Shown here: positions 17,170 to 26,822 of the stretch, piece by piece
Numbering within the stretch: the stretch's first letter is position 1
How the letters are laid out: every line of letters begins with the position of its first letter
Assembly (NCBI GenBank): GCA_963662245.2
Contig: CAXXVQ010000009.1
Coordinates: 310,001 to 374,000 of the forward strand
Direction: 5' to 3'
DNA from: JAFGVL01 sp963662245
Lineage (GTDB): Bacteria > Bacteroidota > Bacteroidia > Bacteroidales > Paludibacteraceae
Length of the DNA: 64,000 nucleotides
Notes under the pieces: generated by a model
Database searches by the model: none
The model's input: the letters and a program-made list of their open reading frames with translations, nothing else
What the model was told of the DNA's origin: nothing
Made by a program: the position numbers and the translations under genes

Positions 17170-18835
17170 TATTCTTTAGTGTTTTCTGACAAGGAATAAT
17201 TTTAATCAGGAAAGTCGTGTTTAAGCTTTCATGACGGGTTTTGTAGTAAAAAAAATTTCTTTTGATTTTGGTGATATGATAACCTTTAAAGCTTTTAACT
17301 TCTTTGTATTTAATGCCATTTTCTTTTAGCATGTTAATAAAATCTTGTTTTGCATAATACAAAATTTCGCCGTTTTTATCAGTTGCTTTAAGGTATTTGA
17401 AATTTTCTTCAAGGTAAAGGACTGTGCTTTGTGTTTCAAATTCCATCAGCGGGTCATTAGCAACATTAATTACTGTGTGATGAGGAAAATTTAGGTTGGC
17501 ATATTTTGCTGCTTGAGTTGCGTTTTGATATTCCAAAAGGTTGGGATAAAATACAGCATTTAGAAAAAGTAAAAACATCATAGTAGATATTAATGAAGTA
17601 TAGATGTTTCGGTAAACTATAGAAATAATCTGTCGGTTCATAAGTATCATTGCAGCAGCAGTTGCTAAAAAGATAAAGAAAGTTACCTCAGATTTTTCCG
17701 GGTGGAAAAAGCCAATCACTAAAGCTATAACAATTAAATATAAACTTGCGTAAGTCCATTGAGTTATTCTTAGAATTCTTCTGAACCAAGGTTTTTTAAT
17801 GTGTTTTATGATATATTTAGCACAAATAATCGATAAAAACGGGAATAATATGTTCGTGTAATGTGGAAGTTGGAAGCTGGAAAGAGAAAAAATGACGAAC
17901 ATTACAAGAAAACCAGATAGCGTTACAGATTCAGTTATTTTTCGGTTTCTTACTACTTTACGAATGCTTTCAAATAAAGCCATATAGCCTACTAAAGCCC
18001 AAGGAGCAAATGCCCAAATCAAAGTATGCAAGAAAAATAGGGGATCGCCATGTCCTTTGATAGGTCCGGAATTCACAAAACGCCCAAACTGGCTATCCCA
18101 AAAGAAAAAGCGTAAGCCGGAAACATTTGTCTCTCCAAAAACGATCTTTTCGGGATGCAGATCAAATTGCGACCAAACGGCATAGAGCTCAGGGGAGATA
18201 AAAATCCAAATGTGAACGAAGAAAAGTAGCCATTCCCATCGCAGAATTTCTTTAAATCTTGTTTTGATCCAAAGATGGCAGAATACAGCCGAGAAGATAA
18301 TTATCAACACGAAAATTCCTTTCGTCATTACGGCGCAAGCACTAAGGATAGCCCCCAGAAGCAAATGCTTTATCGAGAATTTTTGGTTGTAACGCAACAT
18401 ATGATATACTGCTCCAATAATCAAAGGCAGCAACATTGCTTCGGCGCGCGTATCGTTATTGGAAATAACAATATGAACAGCAGAAGCCAGAATTAAAACC
18501 GAAAGCCGAGCTGTTTTTTTATTGTAAAAGACATTAGCGAGTTTGTAGGTGTAGAACAGTGAAAGGAAAAACATTAGTACTGATGGCAGCTTATACGCAA
18601 AAGCATTTATGCCAAAAATCTGCATGGAAGCAGCGCATAGCCAAAATGGGAAATGAGGTTTATCTAGCCAGTCGTGACCACTTACGAAAATATCCCACCA
18701 GTTACCAGAGGTGACAAATGATTTTGAGATTGCAGCATATAGGGCTGAATCACCCAAGAAAAGTCCGTTTAAAAGACCCGTTAAGTTAATGCCAATCAAT
18801 ACCCAAAGGAAAATCCAGAATTGCTTTTTCTTCAT
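17162..18835 (-). CDS. GT39/ArnT-like membrane glycosyltransferase
   Basis: A 557-residue polytopic protein (about 10-11 TM helices in the first 440 residues, soluble tail after). The first periplasmic loop carries GDSALYAAISKSF, with the acidic residue typical of GT-C enzymes, and LDKPHFPFWLCA, the DKPP-like motif of the PMT/ArnT group; NDTRAEAMLLP follows. Such enzymes transfer a sugar from a polyprenyl-phosphate donor to lipid A, protein or glycan. Acceptor is unknown. Its partner is the overlapping GtrA gene. Confidence 0.88.
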   Translation of the reverse strand: MKKKQFWIFLWVLIGINLTGLLNGLFLGDSALYAAISKSFVTSGNWWDIFVSGHDWLDKPHFPFWLCAASMQIFGINAFAYKLPSVLMFFLSLFYTYKLANVFYNKKTARLSVLILASAVHIVISNNDTRAEAMLLPLIIGAVYHMLRYNQKFSIKHLLLGAILSACAVMTKGIFVLIIIFSAVFCHLWIKTRFKEILRWEWLLFFVHIWIFISPELYAVWSQFDLHPEKIVFGETNVSGLRFFFWDSQFGRFVNSGPIKGHGDPLFFLHTLIWAFAPWALVGYMALFESIRKVVRNRKITESVTLSGFLVMFVIFSLSSFQLPHYTNILFPFLSIICAKYIIKHIKKPWFRRILRITQWTYASLYLIVIALVIGFFHPEKSEVTFFIFLATAAAMILMNRQIISIVYRNIYTSLISTMMFLLFLNAVFYPNLLEYQNATQAAKYANLNFPHHTVINVANDPLMEFETQSTVLYLEENFKYLKATDKNGEILYYAKQDFINMLKENGIKYKEVKSFKGYHITKIKRNFFYYKTRHESLNTTFLIKIIPCQKTLKNNG

Positions 18836-19652
18836 AAATAGAGCTTTCGAGAAGTTTTATACAAACTTCGCTCTCATTCGTTAAGGCTCTATTACAGGCA
18901 ATTTACATTGGGGAGAAGATTTTGGCTTGTTTGCCTTTGCCTTCGACTATGCTAAGGCAACGAGCATAGGCTTTGTGATAATTAAATTGTAAACATATAA
19001 GCCGTTGAGAGAGCGTAGTCAAACTCAAAGACATAGCTTTCGCAAATATTTATCGGTGTGTTTGAACATCAACAAATGAACCTTGTCATTTAACAAATGA
19101 AGTTTGTTAAACAACAAAAAGCGTTTCCCACACTTCAAATGTCATTTGTCAATTGACAAATGACAATCAATACTACCACATGCTAAGTGGCGATATAAAC
19201 ATTTCTTTGTGCAAATAATTTTCTTGTTTACTTGTAGCAAGGCACAAATGAATATTTGCGCGAGCGAGGGGCTTTAGTATTATTTTGATATCCCTAGATT
19301 TGAGTAGGGAAACCGAATGTTCTTTGTTTCCCCTGCATAAGGAGAGTCTGTTCCGGGGATCGGAAGGGCTACGGGCAATGTCATTAAGTAAAGAAGTTGA
19401 CGGGCTGTAAGCCCAATTTATTTTAGCCCAAGGCAAAGTAAAACGACGCCTTGGGTAAGTTATGTTATTGTGTTTTGCGCCCTGAATTGAAAATCAGCGT
19501 TAGCTAAAGGGCAATTTAATGTATTTAACCTGTCCTTACAGGACGCAAATATCAATTCATTCATCAACCCAAGGCGTTGCCTTGGGCTACATTAAATTAG
19601 CCTTTCAGGCTGAAATCACCTTAACTTAATGACATTGGGGCTAGGGGAGGTC
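18836..19652. repeat. Long intergenic region packed with palindromes
   Basis: More than 800 bp without a credible gene. It contains a perfect 24-bp palindrome at 19141-19164 (GTCATTTGTCAA and its complement), preceded by several ATTTRTCAAA-like relatives. It also contains a 262-bp composite element (19376-19637). An 87-codon minus-strand ORF here consists of repeat sequence and is not believed. Confidence 0.6.
19376..19637. repeat. Composite element bounded by 14-bp inverted repeats
   Basis: Bounded by CAATGTCATTAAGT (19376-19389) and its exact complement ACTTAATGACATTG (19624-19637). Inside are small hairpins: GGGCTgtaAGCCC (19402), GTCCttacaGGAC (19532), CCCAAGGCgttGCCTTGGG (19568-19586), GCCTttcAGGC (19600). 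The look is that of a small non-autonomous element or a cluster of intergenic hairpins. No coding capacity. Confidence 0.6.
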
Positions 19653-19690
19653 TAAACAAAAAGAGGATGTCCATCTGAACATCCTCTTCT
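19653..19690 (-). terminator. Terminator after metH
   Basis: Stem AGAGGATGT / ACATCCTCT with an 8-nt loop, followed on the minus strand by TTTTTGTTT; 23 nt past the metH stop. Confidence 0.85.
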
Positions 19691-19712
19691 AAGTGTCTTA
19701 GTGGTTAATCAC

Positions 19713-22454
19713 TTAAAACAAGTTCGGTTTATTTTTCCTAGCTTCATCCAAGTCAGTAAGGTTTACTGTTTTTTGAGCTCTCTGTTCGCGTAAAGCTTGA
19801 TATTCATCATTTAGCTTGCTTACAAAAGCTGCTTTATTATCCTTGCTTAGAAGCTGCGATAAAATGGTGATATTTTGTGAGGCATCTTTCACATACACTA
19901 CAGGCTCACTGTAGTTAGGAGCTATTTTCACTGCGGTGTGAATTTTAGATGTAGTAGCACCACCAATCACGATAGGAATTTTCAGACCGTGTTTCTCCAT
20001 TTCGGCAGCTACATGGCACATTTCCTCAAGTGATGGAGTGATCAGTCCGCTAAGTCCAATCACATCCGGTTGCTCTTTAAAGGCCGCTTCAATGATTTGC
20101 TCCGTAGGAACCATAACGCCAAGGTCAATTACATCGTAGTTATTACATGACATAATCACACTTACAATGTTTTTACCGATATCGTGCACATCGCCTTTTA
20201 CAGTAGCGATAACCATTTTCCCAGCTTTAGTACTTCCGCCTTGTGTGTTTTCCTTTTCAATAATTGGTTGAAGGAAAGCTACTGCTTGTTTCATAATGCG
20301 CGCAGTTTTTACCACCTGCGGTAAGAACATTTTACCCTCACCGAATAATTCACCCACGATGTTCATTCCGTTCATCAATGGTTTTTCGATGATTTGCAGT
20401 GCGCTATCATATTTGCTTAAAGCCTCTGTAAGGTCAACTTCCAAGAAATCAGGAATACCTTTCATCAAACTGTGTGTTAATCGCTCTTCAAGGCTCTTAG
20501 TGCGCCACTCATCTTTCTTCGTATCCTTTACTTCGCCAGAATCATTTGCTTTGATTTCATCGGCTTTTTCGATAAGTCGTTCAGTTGCATCATCACGGCG
20601 GTTAAGCACCACATCTTCGCAAAGTTCTAGCAAGTCAGCCGGAATTTCATCGTAAACTTGTAGCATACCCGCGTTAACGATACCCATATCCATACCTTCT
20701 TTCACAGCATGGTATAAGAATACTGAGTGAATAGCCTCACGCACAGGATTATTTCCACGGAACGAGAACGACAAGTTACTTACTCCACCGCTGATTTTTG
20801 CGTGCGGAAGGTTTGCCTTGATCCATTTCACGGTATTGATAAAGTCAACACCGTAATTGTTGTGTTCCTCAATACCCGTTGCCACAGCAAGGATATTCGG
20901 GTCAAAAATGATATCCTGAGGCGGGAAGTTAACCTGCTCCGTTAGGATTTTATATTGGCGAGAGCAAATCTCTTTTTTGCGTTCAAAACTGTCGGCTTGT
21001 CCTTTTTCATCAAAAGCCATAACTACAGCAGAAGCTCCATAACGGCGAATCTTTTTTGCTTTTTTGATAAAGTCTTCTTCACCTTCTTTTAAGCTGATAG
21101 AGTTAACTACCGCTTTCCCTTGAATGCATTTAAGACCAGCTTCAATCACTTCCCATTTTGATGAGTCGATCATGATAGGCAAGCGAGCGATTTCCGGCTC
21201 AGACATCAGCAGGTTAAGGAAAGTCACCATTTCCGCTTTTGCATCCAACATTGCATCATCCATATTCACATCGATGATTTGTGCACCGTCTTCTACTTGC
21301 TCGCGGGCAATGGAAAGAGCCTCGTCGTATTTTTTCTCATTTATAAGGCGTAAGAACTTGCGCGAACCTGCCACATTACAGCGTTCACCTACATTGATAA
21401 AGTTATTTTCAGGACGAATTTCAAACACTTCCAATCCCGAAAGCTCCGCAATATTTGATTTTGGTTGTGGTTTGCGAGGCTCTTTGCCTTCAATTAAATT
21501 TTGATATTGAGCGATGTGAGCAGGAGAAGTACCACAGCATCCGCCAATGATATTTACCAGCTTTTCATCGAAATATTCAGCTACTTGTTCCGCCATGCGT
21601 TCAGGTGTTTCGTCATACTCGCCAAATTGGTTTGGTAAACCTGCATTAGGGTATGCACTTACGAAGCATGAGCTGTGAGCTGAAATTTCCTGTAAGTATG
21701 GTTTTAAGTCGCTAGCACCGAAAGAGCAGTTAAGACCCACTGATAATAAATCAGCATGAGCAACTGATGCCAGGAACGCACGGATAGTTTGCCCACTAAG
21801 CGTACGGCCACTCTTGTCCGCCACCGTTGCCGAAAGCATAATTGGTAAGCGTTTGTCAAATTTATCCATTGCTTCCTCAGCGGCATAAATAGCCGCTTTG
21901 GCATTTAGTGTGTCAAAAATAGTCTCGATCAAAAGGGCATCTACACCACCTTCGATCAAAGCTTCAATTTGCTCTTGGTAAGCTTCTACCAACTGGTCAA
22001 AATTGATTCCGCGTGCAGCAGGGTTATTCACATCTGCCGACATAGAGGCAGTTTTGTTTGTAGGTCCGATAGAACCAATCACAAAACGAGGTTTTACAGG
22101 ATTTTTAGCCGTGAATTCATCAGCCACTTCGCGAGCAATTTTTGCTGCTGTCAGGTTGATTTCACGCACTAAACTTTCCATGCCGTAATCAGCCATGGAA
22201 ATGCTTTGAGCATTGAAACTGTTTGTTTCGATTAAGTCAGCACCCGCTTCCAAATAAGCAGTTTGGATTTTGCGGATAATTTCGGGTTGTGTCAGGCACA
22301 ACAGGTCATTGTTACCCTTGATAGGAGATGGCCAGTTTGCAAATCGCTCCCCTCTATAATCTGCTTCTTGCAGCTTGTAAAGTTGGATTTGCGTTCCCAT
22401 AGCCCCATCTAGGATAAGAATGCGCTTTTCGAGTTCGGTTCTTAATTTGTTCAT
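19713..22454 (-). CDS. metH: Cobalamin-dependent methionine synthase lacking the activation domain
   Basis: A 913-residue enzyme that methylates homocysteine with 5-methyl-THF. Domains in order: homocysteine-binding barrel (about 8-320) with zinc ligands in GLNCSFG and GGCCGT; pterin-binding domain (about 345-610) with FINVGERCNVAGS and IMIDSSKWEVIE; B12 cap (about 640-735); B12-binding Rossmann domain (about 740-870) with DVHDIGKNI, where His is the cobalt ligand. It ends with EARKNKP, the linker that in full MetH (about 1,200 residues) leads into the AdoMet-binding reactivation domain, followed by a stop and a terminator. The truncation is clean. A separate activation protein is expected elsewhere. 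Confidence 0.95.
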   Translation of the reverse strand: MNKLRTELEKRILILDGAMGTQIQLYKLQEADYRGERFANWPSPIKGNNDLLCLTQPEIIRKIQTAYLEAGADLIETNSFNAQSISMADYGMESLVREINLTAAKIAREVADEFTAKNPVKPRFVIGSIGPTNKTASMSADVNNPAARGINFDQLVEAYQEQIEALIEGGVDALLIETIFDTLNAKAAIYAAEEAMDKFDKRLPIMLSATVADKSGRTLSGQTIRAFLASVAHADLLSVGLNCSFGASDLKPYLQEISAHSSCFVSAYPNAGLPNQFGEYDETPERMAEQVAEYFDEKLVNIIGGCCGTSPAHIAQYQNLIEGKEPRKPQPKSNIAELSGLEVFEIRPENNFINVGERCNVAGSRKFLRLINEKKYDEALSIAREQVEDGAQIIDVNMDDAMLDAKAEMVTFLNLLMSEPEIARLPIMIDSSKWEVIEAGLKCIQGKAVVNSISLKEGEEDFIKKAKKIRRYGASAVVMAFDEKGQADSFERKKEICSRQYKILTEQVNFPPQDIIFDPNILAVATGIEEHNNYGVDFINTVKWIKANLPHAKISGGVSNLSFSFRGNNPVREAIHSVFLYHAVKEGMDMGIVNAGMLQVYDEIPADLLELCEDVVLNRRDDATERLIEKADEIKANDSGEVKDTKKDEWRTKSLEERLTHSLMKGIPDFLEVDLTEALSKYDSALQIIEKPLMNGMNIVGELFGEGKMFLPQVVKTARIMKQAVAFLQPIIEKENTQGGSTKAGKMVIATVKGDVHDIGKNIVSVIMSCNNYDVIDLGVMVPTEQIIEAAFKEQPDVIGLSGLITPSLEEMCHVAAEMEKHGLKIPIVIGGATTSKIHTAVKIAPNYSEPVVYVKDASQNITILSQLLSKDNKAAFVSKLNDEYQALREQRAQKTVNLTDLDEARKNKPNLF

Positions 22455-22487
22455 TTACTAGTGTGTAGTGGGTAAAAAATTAGCATG

Positions 22488-22495
22488 CAAAGATA
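22488..22495 (-). promoter_or_regulatory. -7 box for metH
   Basis: TATCTTTG on the minus strand, 33 nt before the ATG. No cobalamin riboswitch core was recognised in the 283-bp upstream gap. Confidence 0.5.
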
Positions 22496-22654
22496 CAGTT
22501 TTTAGAGGAAAAAATAATAAGTGTAGTTTTTAGTACATCTTCGTAATTTATGTTTAGTTAAAAAATTCTGTTCTGAATTATTAAGGCATGCTTAATGGTT
22601 TTCTTGATGTAAATCAAGAAATGACTATGAATTAGATGATTATGGTGTATATTA

Positions 22655-22685
22655 TTTGTTAAAAACTATTTTACAATTATTTTTG
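22655..22685 (+). promoter_or_regulatory. Canonical Bacteroidota promoter for the PKD protein gene
   Basis: TTTG at 22655-22658, exactly 19 nt, then TATTTTTG at 22678-22685. This is the textbook TTTG-N19-TAnnTTTG primary sigma factor site, followed by a leader of about 50 nt. Confidence 0.8.
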
Positions 22686-22737
22686 TAGGTTTGTTTTAAG
22701 CAAGAATAAAATACAATAAACTACACTTATAAATATC

Positions 22738-25700
22738 ATGAAAAAACGATTTTCTATTTTAGTTCTATTTTTTGTTTGCATTACAGCAGTGTTTTCTAAA
22801 AGTAGCTTGCCACATTATGTTGTAACCAAATGTGCCGAAGAGACCTATACTTTACATTTAGCTGGAGAGACTAATGATCGATTAATTCTAACTGGAGACA
22901 TTACTTCATCCGGGTTTGGAAATGAAATGTATTATATGGATAAAAGTTCCGACTCACTGAGACTGCTAAAGGATATCAATCCAGGCACAAATGGCTCTCA
23001 TCCTTATGGTTTTACTCAACTTGATTCTCTCATCTTTTTTACAACCAATCCTTTAGATGATGGTACTCGTAAAATATGGAGAACTAATGGAACCGAAGCT
23101 GGAACTTTTGGATTAGCTGTGCCTTCCGATTATCCTAATGAAATGATAAATAATATTGTTACTTGTGGCAATAAAGTTTACTATAATGGAGGTTCTATAT
23201 GGCAAAATATGTTCTTCTCAACGGAGGGTACTGATGCAAGTTCTTTTGCTATTACACTTGAAAAGTCTTCAATGCCAAATGTCTTGTTCTCTCACAAAGG
23301 ACTAGTGTATTTTACAAAAACCGACACCTTTGGTACAGAGCTTTGGCAAACAGATGGAGTTAACAAACACATGTTGAAAGACCTTTGGCCCAATAATACA
23401 TATCTAGGTAATGGCATTTTTAATTCATCTTCCCCAGGACTTTTAACTGATTTAGAAGATGGTCGCTTTGTGTTTCAAGCCACTGTGCCGGATCAAACTC
23501 AGTCATTTTCCAGACAGCAGCTATTTGTAAGTGATGGAACAAAAGATGGTACCGTTCAAGTGTCGAATTTTACCGGAAGATTATATCCATACATAAATAT
23601 TCTTGCTGCAGCTGATGGCAAAGCTTATTTTATTTGTACTGATGGTTCATTTCGAGATGAAGCGATCTATTGTTATGATGGCACTACTGTGAATAAGCTG
23701 ATCGAGCTGGATGATGCTATTTATTTAACGAAACAGGGATATGCTCAAACTATATATAAAGGCAAATTTTATTTTGCCTTAACGAATATCAATGGGACTA
23801 CTCCATCAGGGAATTTCTTCGAGTTATGGGAGTCGGATGGGAGTGTTGCTGGCACAAAGAAGGTAATTGCCGATATGGGAGCTGAAATTAATGCTTTTAG
23901 AGAATATAATGGTGAATTAATTGCCTTTGGAGGCGGTATCTATGCATTTAATGGAGATTCGACTTCTTTCCGTTTACTAACAAACTATGCCCCTGCCGAT
24001 TATCCTGCGGAGCGTTCTATTGTATTTAATAATAGTCTATACTATAGTCACACCGCGTCTAAAACAATTTATAAGATTTCAGAAGGTGAATATAAGATAG
24101 ATGCGCCAGATACCTTATATATCAGGCGGAAAGCTCGTGAGTATTTTAAAGCAAAGTTCTTCCCTGAAAATGCTGCAAATCCCTACTTAAGCTATTTAAG
24201 TACTAATACGAGTATTGTAGGTTATAGTTATGGGCAAATAGTTGGAAATAGTGTTGGTGAAGCAGATCTGAAAGTAATAGCACAACAAGATGATAGTATA
24301 TATAAATATGTGCATGTAATTGTAGAAGAGGGAGATAAAGCAAGTATTACCAAATTAGCAATTGACGGACAAGTAGGTGCTACATACATTTATGATGAGG
24401 TTTATAGTACTGCGAAACACATACAAGTGTTTATGCCTCAGGGTACGGATTTAAGTAATTTGCATGTAAGCAATGTTGAGTTATCTCATTTTGCGACAGC
24501 ATCTGTTGCTTTAGATACAATTACTGATTTTTCAAACCCTGTTACAATCACCGTTACTTCCGGCAATAATTCAAAGTCATGCGACTGGGTAATTGAAGTT
24601 CTTGTTAAACCAGATTTATCTGAATATGTTCCGCGAGAAATGAACTTTTCACCTGCTAGCTGTACTTATGTGGGCGAAGTTGGTACATGTCCTACTAGTT
24701 GGACAGAACAAGGATTGAATTTTAGTTTAAGTCCAACAAAAGGAAATACAACCCCATATTTTGATGTATATCAGCAAAGTGTAAATTTGCATCCTGCTCA
24801 ATTGAATATTAATTCAGATAGTATTGATAGTGAAATAGGTTTTGTAGAACTCTGTTTTTACGAAAATTGCGCTGATGACTGCTCTTATTTATATGGTGAA
24901 TTAGGTGCAAAACAAGTCGGAAAAAAGCTGTTTAAATCTTTCAGAAAAATCTATTATCAAGCCGATTTCTTGTCAAATCCAGTAAAAAATCTGCATGTGG
25001 TTTCTTCAGAAGGTGGTGTGTCAAAGCTAGTCGTTTGGACTAAGCCAAGTCCAACAAATCAGAATCAGAAGCCTATTGCAAACGCAGGAAATGATACAAT
25101 CGTGAATGAAGGTACAATCATAACTTTAGATGGCAATGCCTCTACCGATGCGGATAATGACTCCCTTAAATATGAATGGTACACAACTGCTGGTGTTAAG
25201 ATTTTAAATGCTCACACAGCAACTCCAAGTGTTGTCTTGCCTATGGTTCAAGCAGACTCTGTAATTAGCCTTGTGCTAGTTGTGTCCGACTTTTATCAAA
25301 ACTCGCTAAGTGATACGCTGAATATTAGTATCAAGAATGTTATAAATACAGCTCCAGTAATTACGAGAGCTCCAGGCAAAAAAGCCTTCGTAGGAGCAAC
25401 GGTACACCTGCTTGTAGAAGCTACTGATGCTGAAAATAATGTACTTACTTATTCATGGACTTCGAAAGATGGAATAACGATTAGTAATTCCGATTCAACA
25501 ACTGCCAGCTTTATAGCAACTTCTGTAGGTTCATTTGAATTTACCATAAGGGTTTCAGATGGTGAATTGTATGATGAGGTTCCCGTTACTGTATTAATTA
25601 AGGAAAATACACAAGCACCGGTAGCCGTTATTACCGATTATTCTTTAAACGAAGGAGGGACTATTGAATTAGATGCCTCAAGCTCTTATGACCCTGAGGG

Positions 25701-26760
25701 CATGACTGATTTAATTTACAATTGGGAAATTATTAGCGAGGAGTTCTCTCTTCCTAATCAAAAAACTTCTAAGATAAATTTTACTGCCCCTGCTGTAGAT
25801 AGAGAAAGAAGCCTTTTGGTGGTGCTGACCGTAAGCGATGGCTTGTTAGTGTCAGAAGAAAAAGAATTTCATATAAATATTCACAATGTATTGCCTGCAA
25901 TTAAGGTACAGAGTGTAAGCCATAAGGCAAGTCCTGTTGAAATGCAAAATGTACAATTGATGTTTTTAAACCTTGATAATAATACTGGCAAATGGAATGG
26001 TAATATGCTAGAGCCATTAACTGGTACTAGTACCTATGGATTGTCTGCCGGCAAGTGGATGGTAGTTGCGTACCCATCTTTCCCCGCCGCATTTGATTTT
26101 ATTCCAACTTATGCCCCTGCGTCTCCAGTATGGCAAGCTGCCAAACAATTTGATTTAGGTGAATTATCAGTCGATTCTACAAACATAAGTTTATTGCCAA
26201 AAGAAATATTTACGGGCAATGGCTCTATATCAGGTAGCGTTTTGCAAATGCTTGTTGGTGAGAATTCAATGACTCTTTCTGATGTTGAATTAGTATTATT
26301 TGAAATGCCAAGTTCAAATCCTATAGCCCTTATTAATGCAGATAACCTAGGCTCCTTTAAGTTTGAAGGACTGCCAGCTGGGGAATATTATCTTCAAGTA
26401 AATATACCAGGAATGGATTGTAGCGAAGGGGTAAAAGTTGAATTAAGCACTGCTATTAATTCGATACAGGACATTGTCTTTTTATTAAATGAAAGCAAGG
26501 CTTCAGTGTCTGTGGTGTCAACGGATCTTAATCAAAATATTCTAAGAACTCCTGTTGTGTATCCGAACCCAGCCTCTGATATTTTAAATATCACTGAGGT
26601 AAATGCATCTAAATATCTGGTTTATGGCCTTGATGGGCAGTTGCTATTATCATGTAATACTTCACCTATAGATGTGTCTTCTTTATCAGAGGGTATGTAT
26701 ATCTTAAAACTATCTGGGGTTGATGGTATATTTAGTACAGAGTTTATTGTTAAAAGATAA
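22738..26760 (+). CDS. Large secreted ELWxxDGT-repeat/PKD protein with T9SS sorting domain
   Basis: A 1,340-residue exported protein with signal peptide 1-20. Residues about 45-460 hold ELWxTDGTxxGT-type repeats (KIWRTNGTEAGT, ELWQTDGV, LFVSDGTKDGT, ELWESDGSVAGT), expected to form a beta-propeller. Then come a cadherin-like/uncharacterised beta region (about 460-775) and three PKD/Ig-like modules beginning near 778, 878 and 958. A carboxypeptidase-regulatory-like fold lies at about 1159-1255. A T9SS type A C-terminal domain occupies the last 65 residues (YPNPASDILNI, LSEGMYILKLSG). Likely a surface or released adhesin-type protein; no enzyme domain is seen. Confidence 0.88.
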   Translation: MKKRFSILVLFFVCITAVFSKSSLPHYVVTKCAEETYTLHLAGETNDRLILTGDITSSGFGNEMYYMDKSSDSLRLLKDINPGTNGSHPYGFTQLDSLIFFTTNPLDDGTRKIWRTNGTEAGTFGLAVPSDYPNEMINNIVTCGNKVYYNGGSIWQNMFFSTEGTDASSFAITLEKSSMPNVLFSHKGLVYFTKTDTFGTELWQTDGVNKHMLKDLWPNNTYLGNGIFNSSSPGLLTDLEDGRFVFQATVPDQTQSFSRQQLFVSDGTKDGTVQVSNFTGRLYPYINILAAADGKAYFICTDGSFRDEAIYCYDGTTVNKLIELDDAIYLTKQGYAQTIYKGKFYFALTNINGTTPSGNFFELWESDGSVAGTKKVIADMGAEINAFREYNGELIAFGGGIYAFNGDSTSFRLLTNYAPADYPAERSIVFNNSLYYSHTASKTIYKISEGEYKIDAPDTLYIRRKAREYFKAKFFPENAANPYLSYLSTNTSIVGYSYGQIVGNSVGEADLKVIAQQDDSIYKYVHVIVEEGDKASITKLAIDGQVGATYIYDEVYSTAKHIQVFMPQGTDLSNLHVSNVELSHFATASVALDTITDFSNPVTITVTSGNNSKSCDWVIEVLVKPDLSEYVPREMNFSPASCTYVGEVGTCPTSWTEQGLNFSLSPTKGNTTPYFDVYQQSVNLHPAQLNINSDSIDSEIGFVELCFYENCADDCSYLYGELGAKQVGKKLFKSFRKIYYQADFLSNPVKNLHVVSSEGGVSKLVVWTKPSPTNQNQKPIANAGNDTIVNEGTIITLDGNASTDADNDSLKYEWYTTAGVKILNAHTATPSVVLPMVQADSVISLVLVVSDFYQNSLSDTLNISIKNVINTAPVITRAPGKKAFVGATVHLLVEATDAENNVLTYSWTSKDGITISNSDSTTASFIATSVGSFEFTIRVSDGELYDEVPVTVLIKENTQAPVAVITDYSLNEGGTIELDASSSYDPEGMTDLIYNWEIISEEFSLPNQKTSKINFTAPAVDRERSLLVVLTVSDGLLVSEEKEFHINIHNVLPAIKVQSVSHKASPVEMQNVQLMFLNLDNNTGKWNGNMLEPLTGTSTYGLSAGKWMVVAYPSFPAAFDFIPTYAPASPVWQAAKQFDLGELSVDSTNISLLPKEIFTGNGSISGSVLQMLVGENSMTLSDVELVLFEMPSSNPIALINADNLGSFKFEGLPAGEYYLQVNIPGMDCSEGVKVELSTAINSIQDIVFLLNESKASVSVVSTDLNQNILRTPVVYPNPASDILNITEVNASKYLVYGLDGQLLLSCNTSPIDVSSLSEGMYILKLSGVDGIFSTEFIVKR

Positions 26761-26784
26761 ATGTGATTTTTGTATTGATTGAAT

Positions 26785-26820
26785 AAAAAATGGATGACTA
26801 TCTGGTCATCCATTTTTTTG
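26785..26820. terminator. Bidirectional terminator
   Basis: Stem TGGATGAC / GTCATCCA (26791-26798 and 26805-26812) with A-run before and T-run after; serves the convergent genes on both sides. Confidence 0.88.
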
Positions 26821-26822
26821 TT

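Noticed and set aside
19173..19436. 87-codon minus-strand ORF
   Set aside because: Lies in the palindrome-rich intergenic region and has no signal of coding; composed of repeat sequence.
20296..21504. Plus-strand ORFs antisense to metH
   Set aside because: Ser/Leu-rich shadow frames of a well-supported gene.
22455..22737. Cobalamin or SAM riboswitch upstream of metH
   Set aside because: Only a TATCTTTG promoter box and AT-rich sequence were seen; no B12-box-like core or multi-stem pattern.
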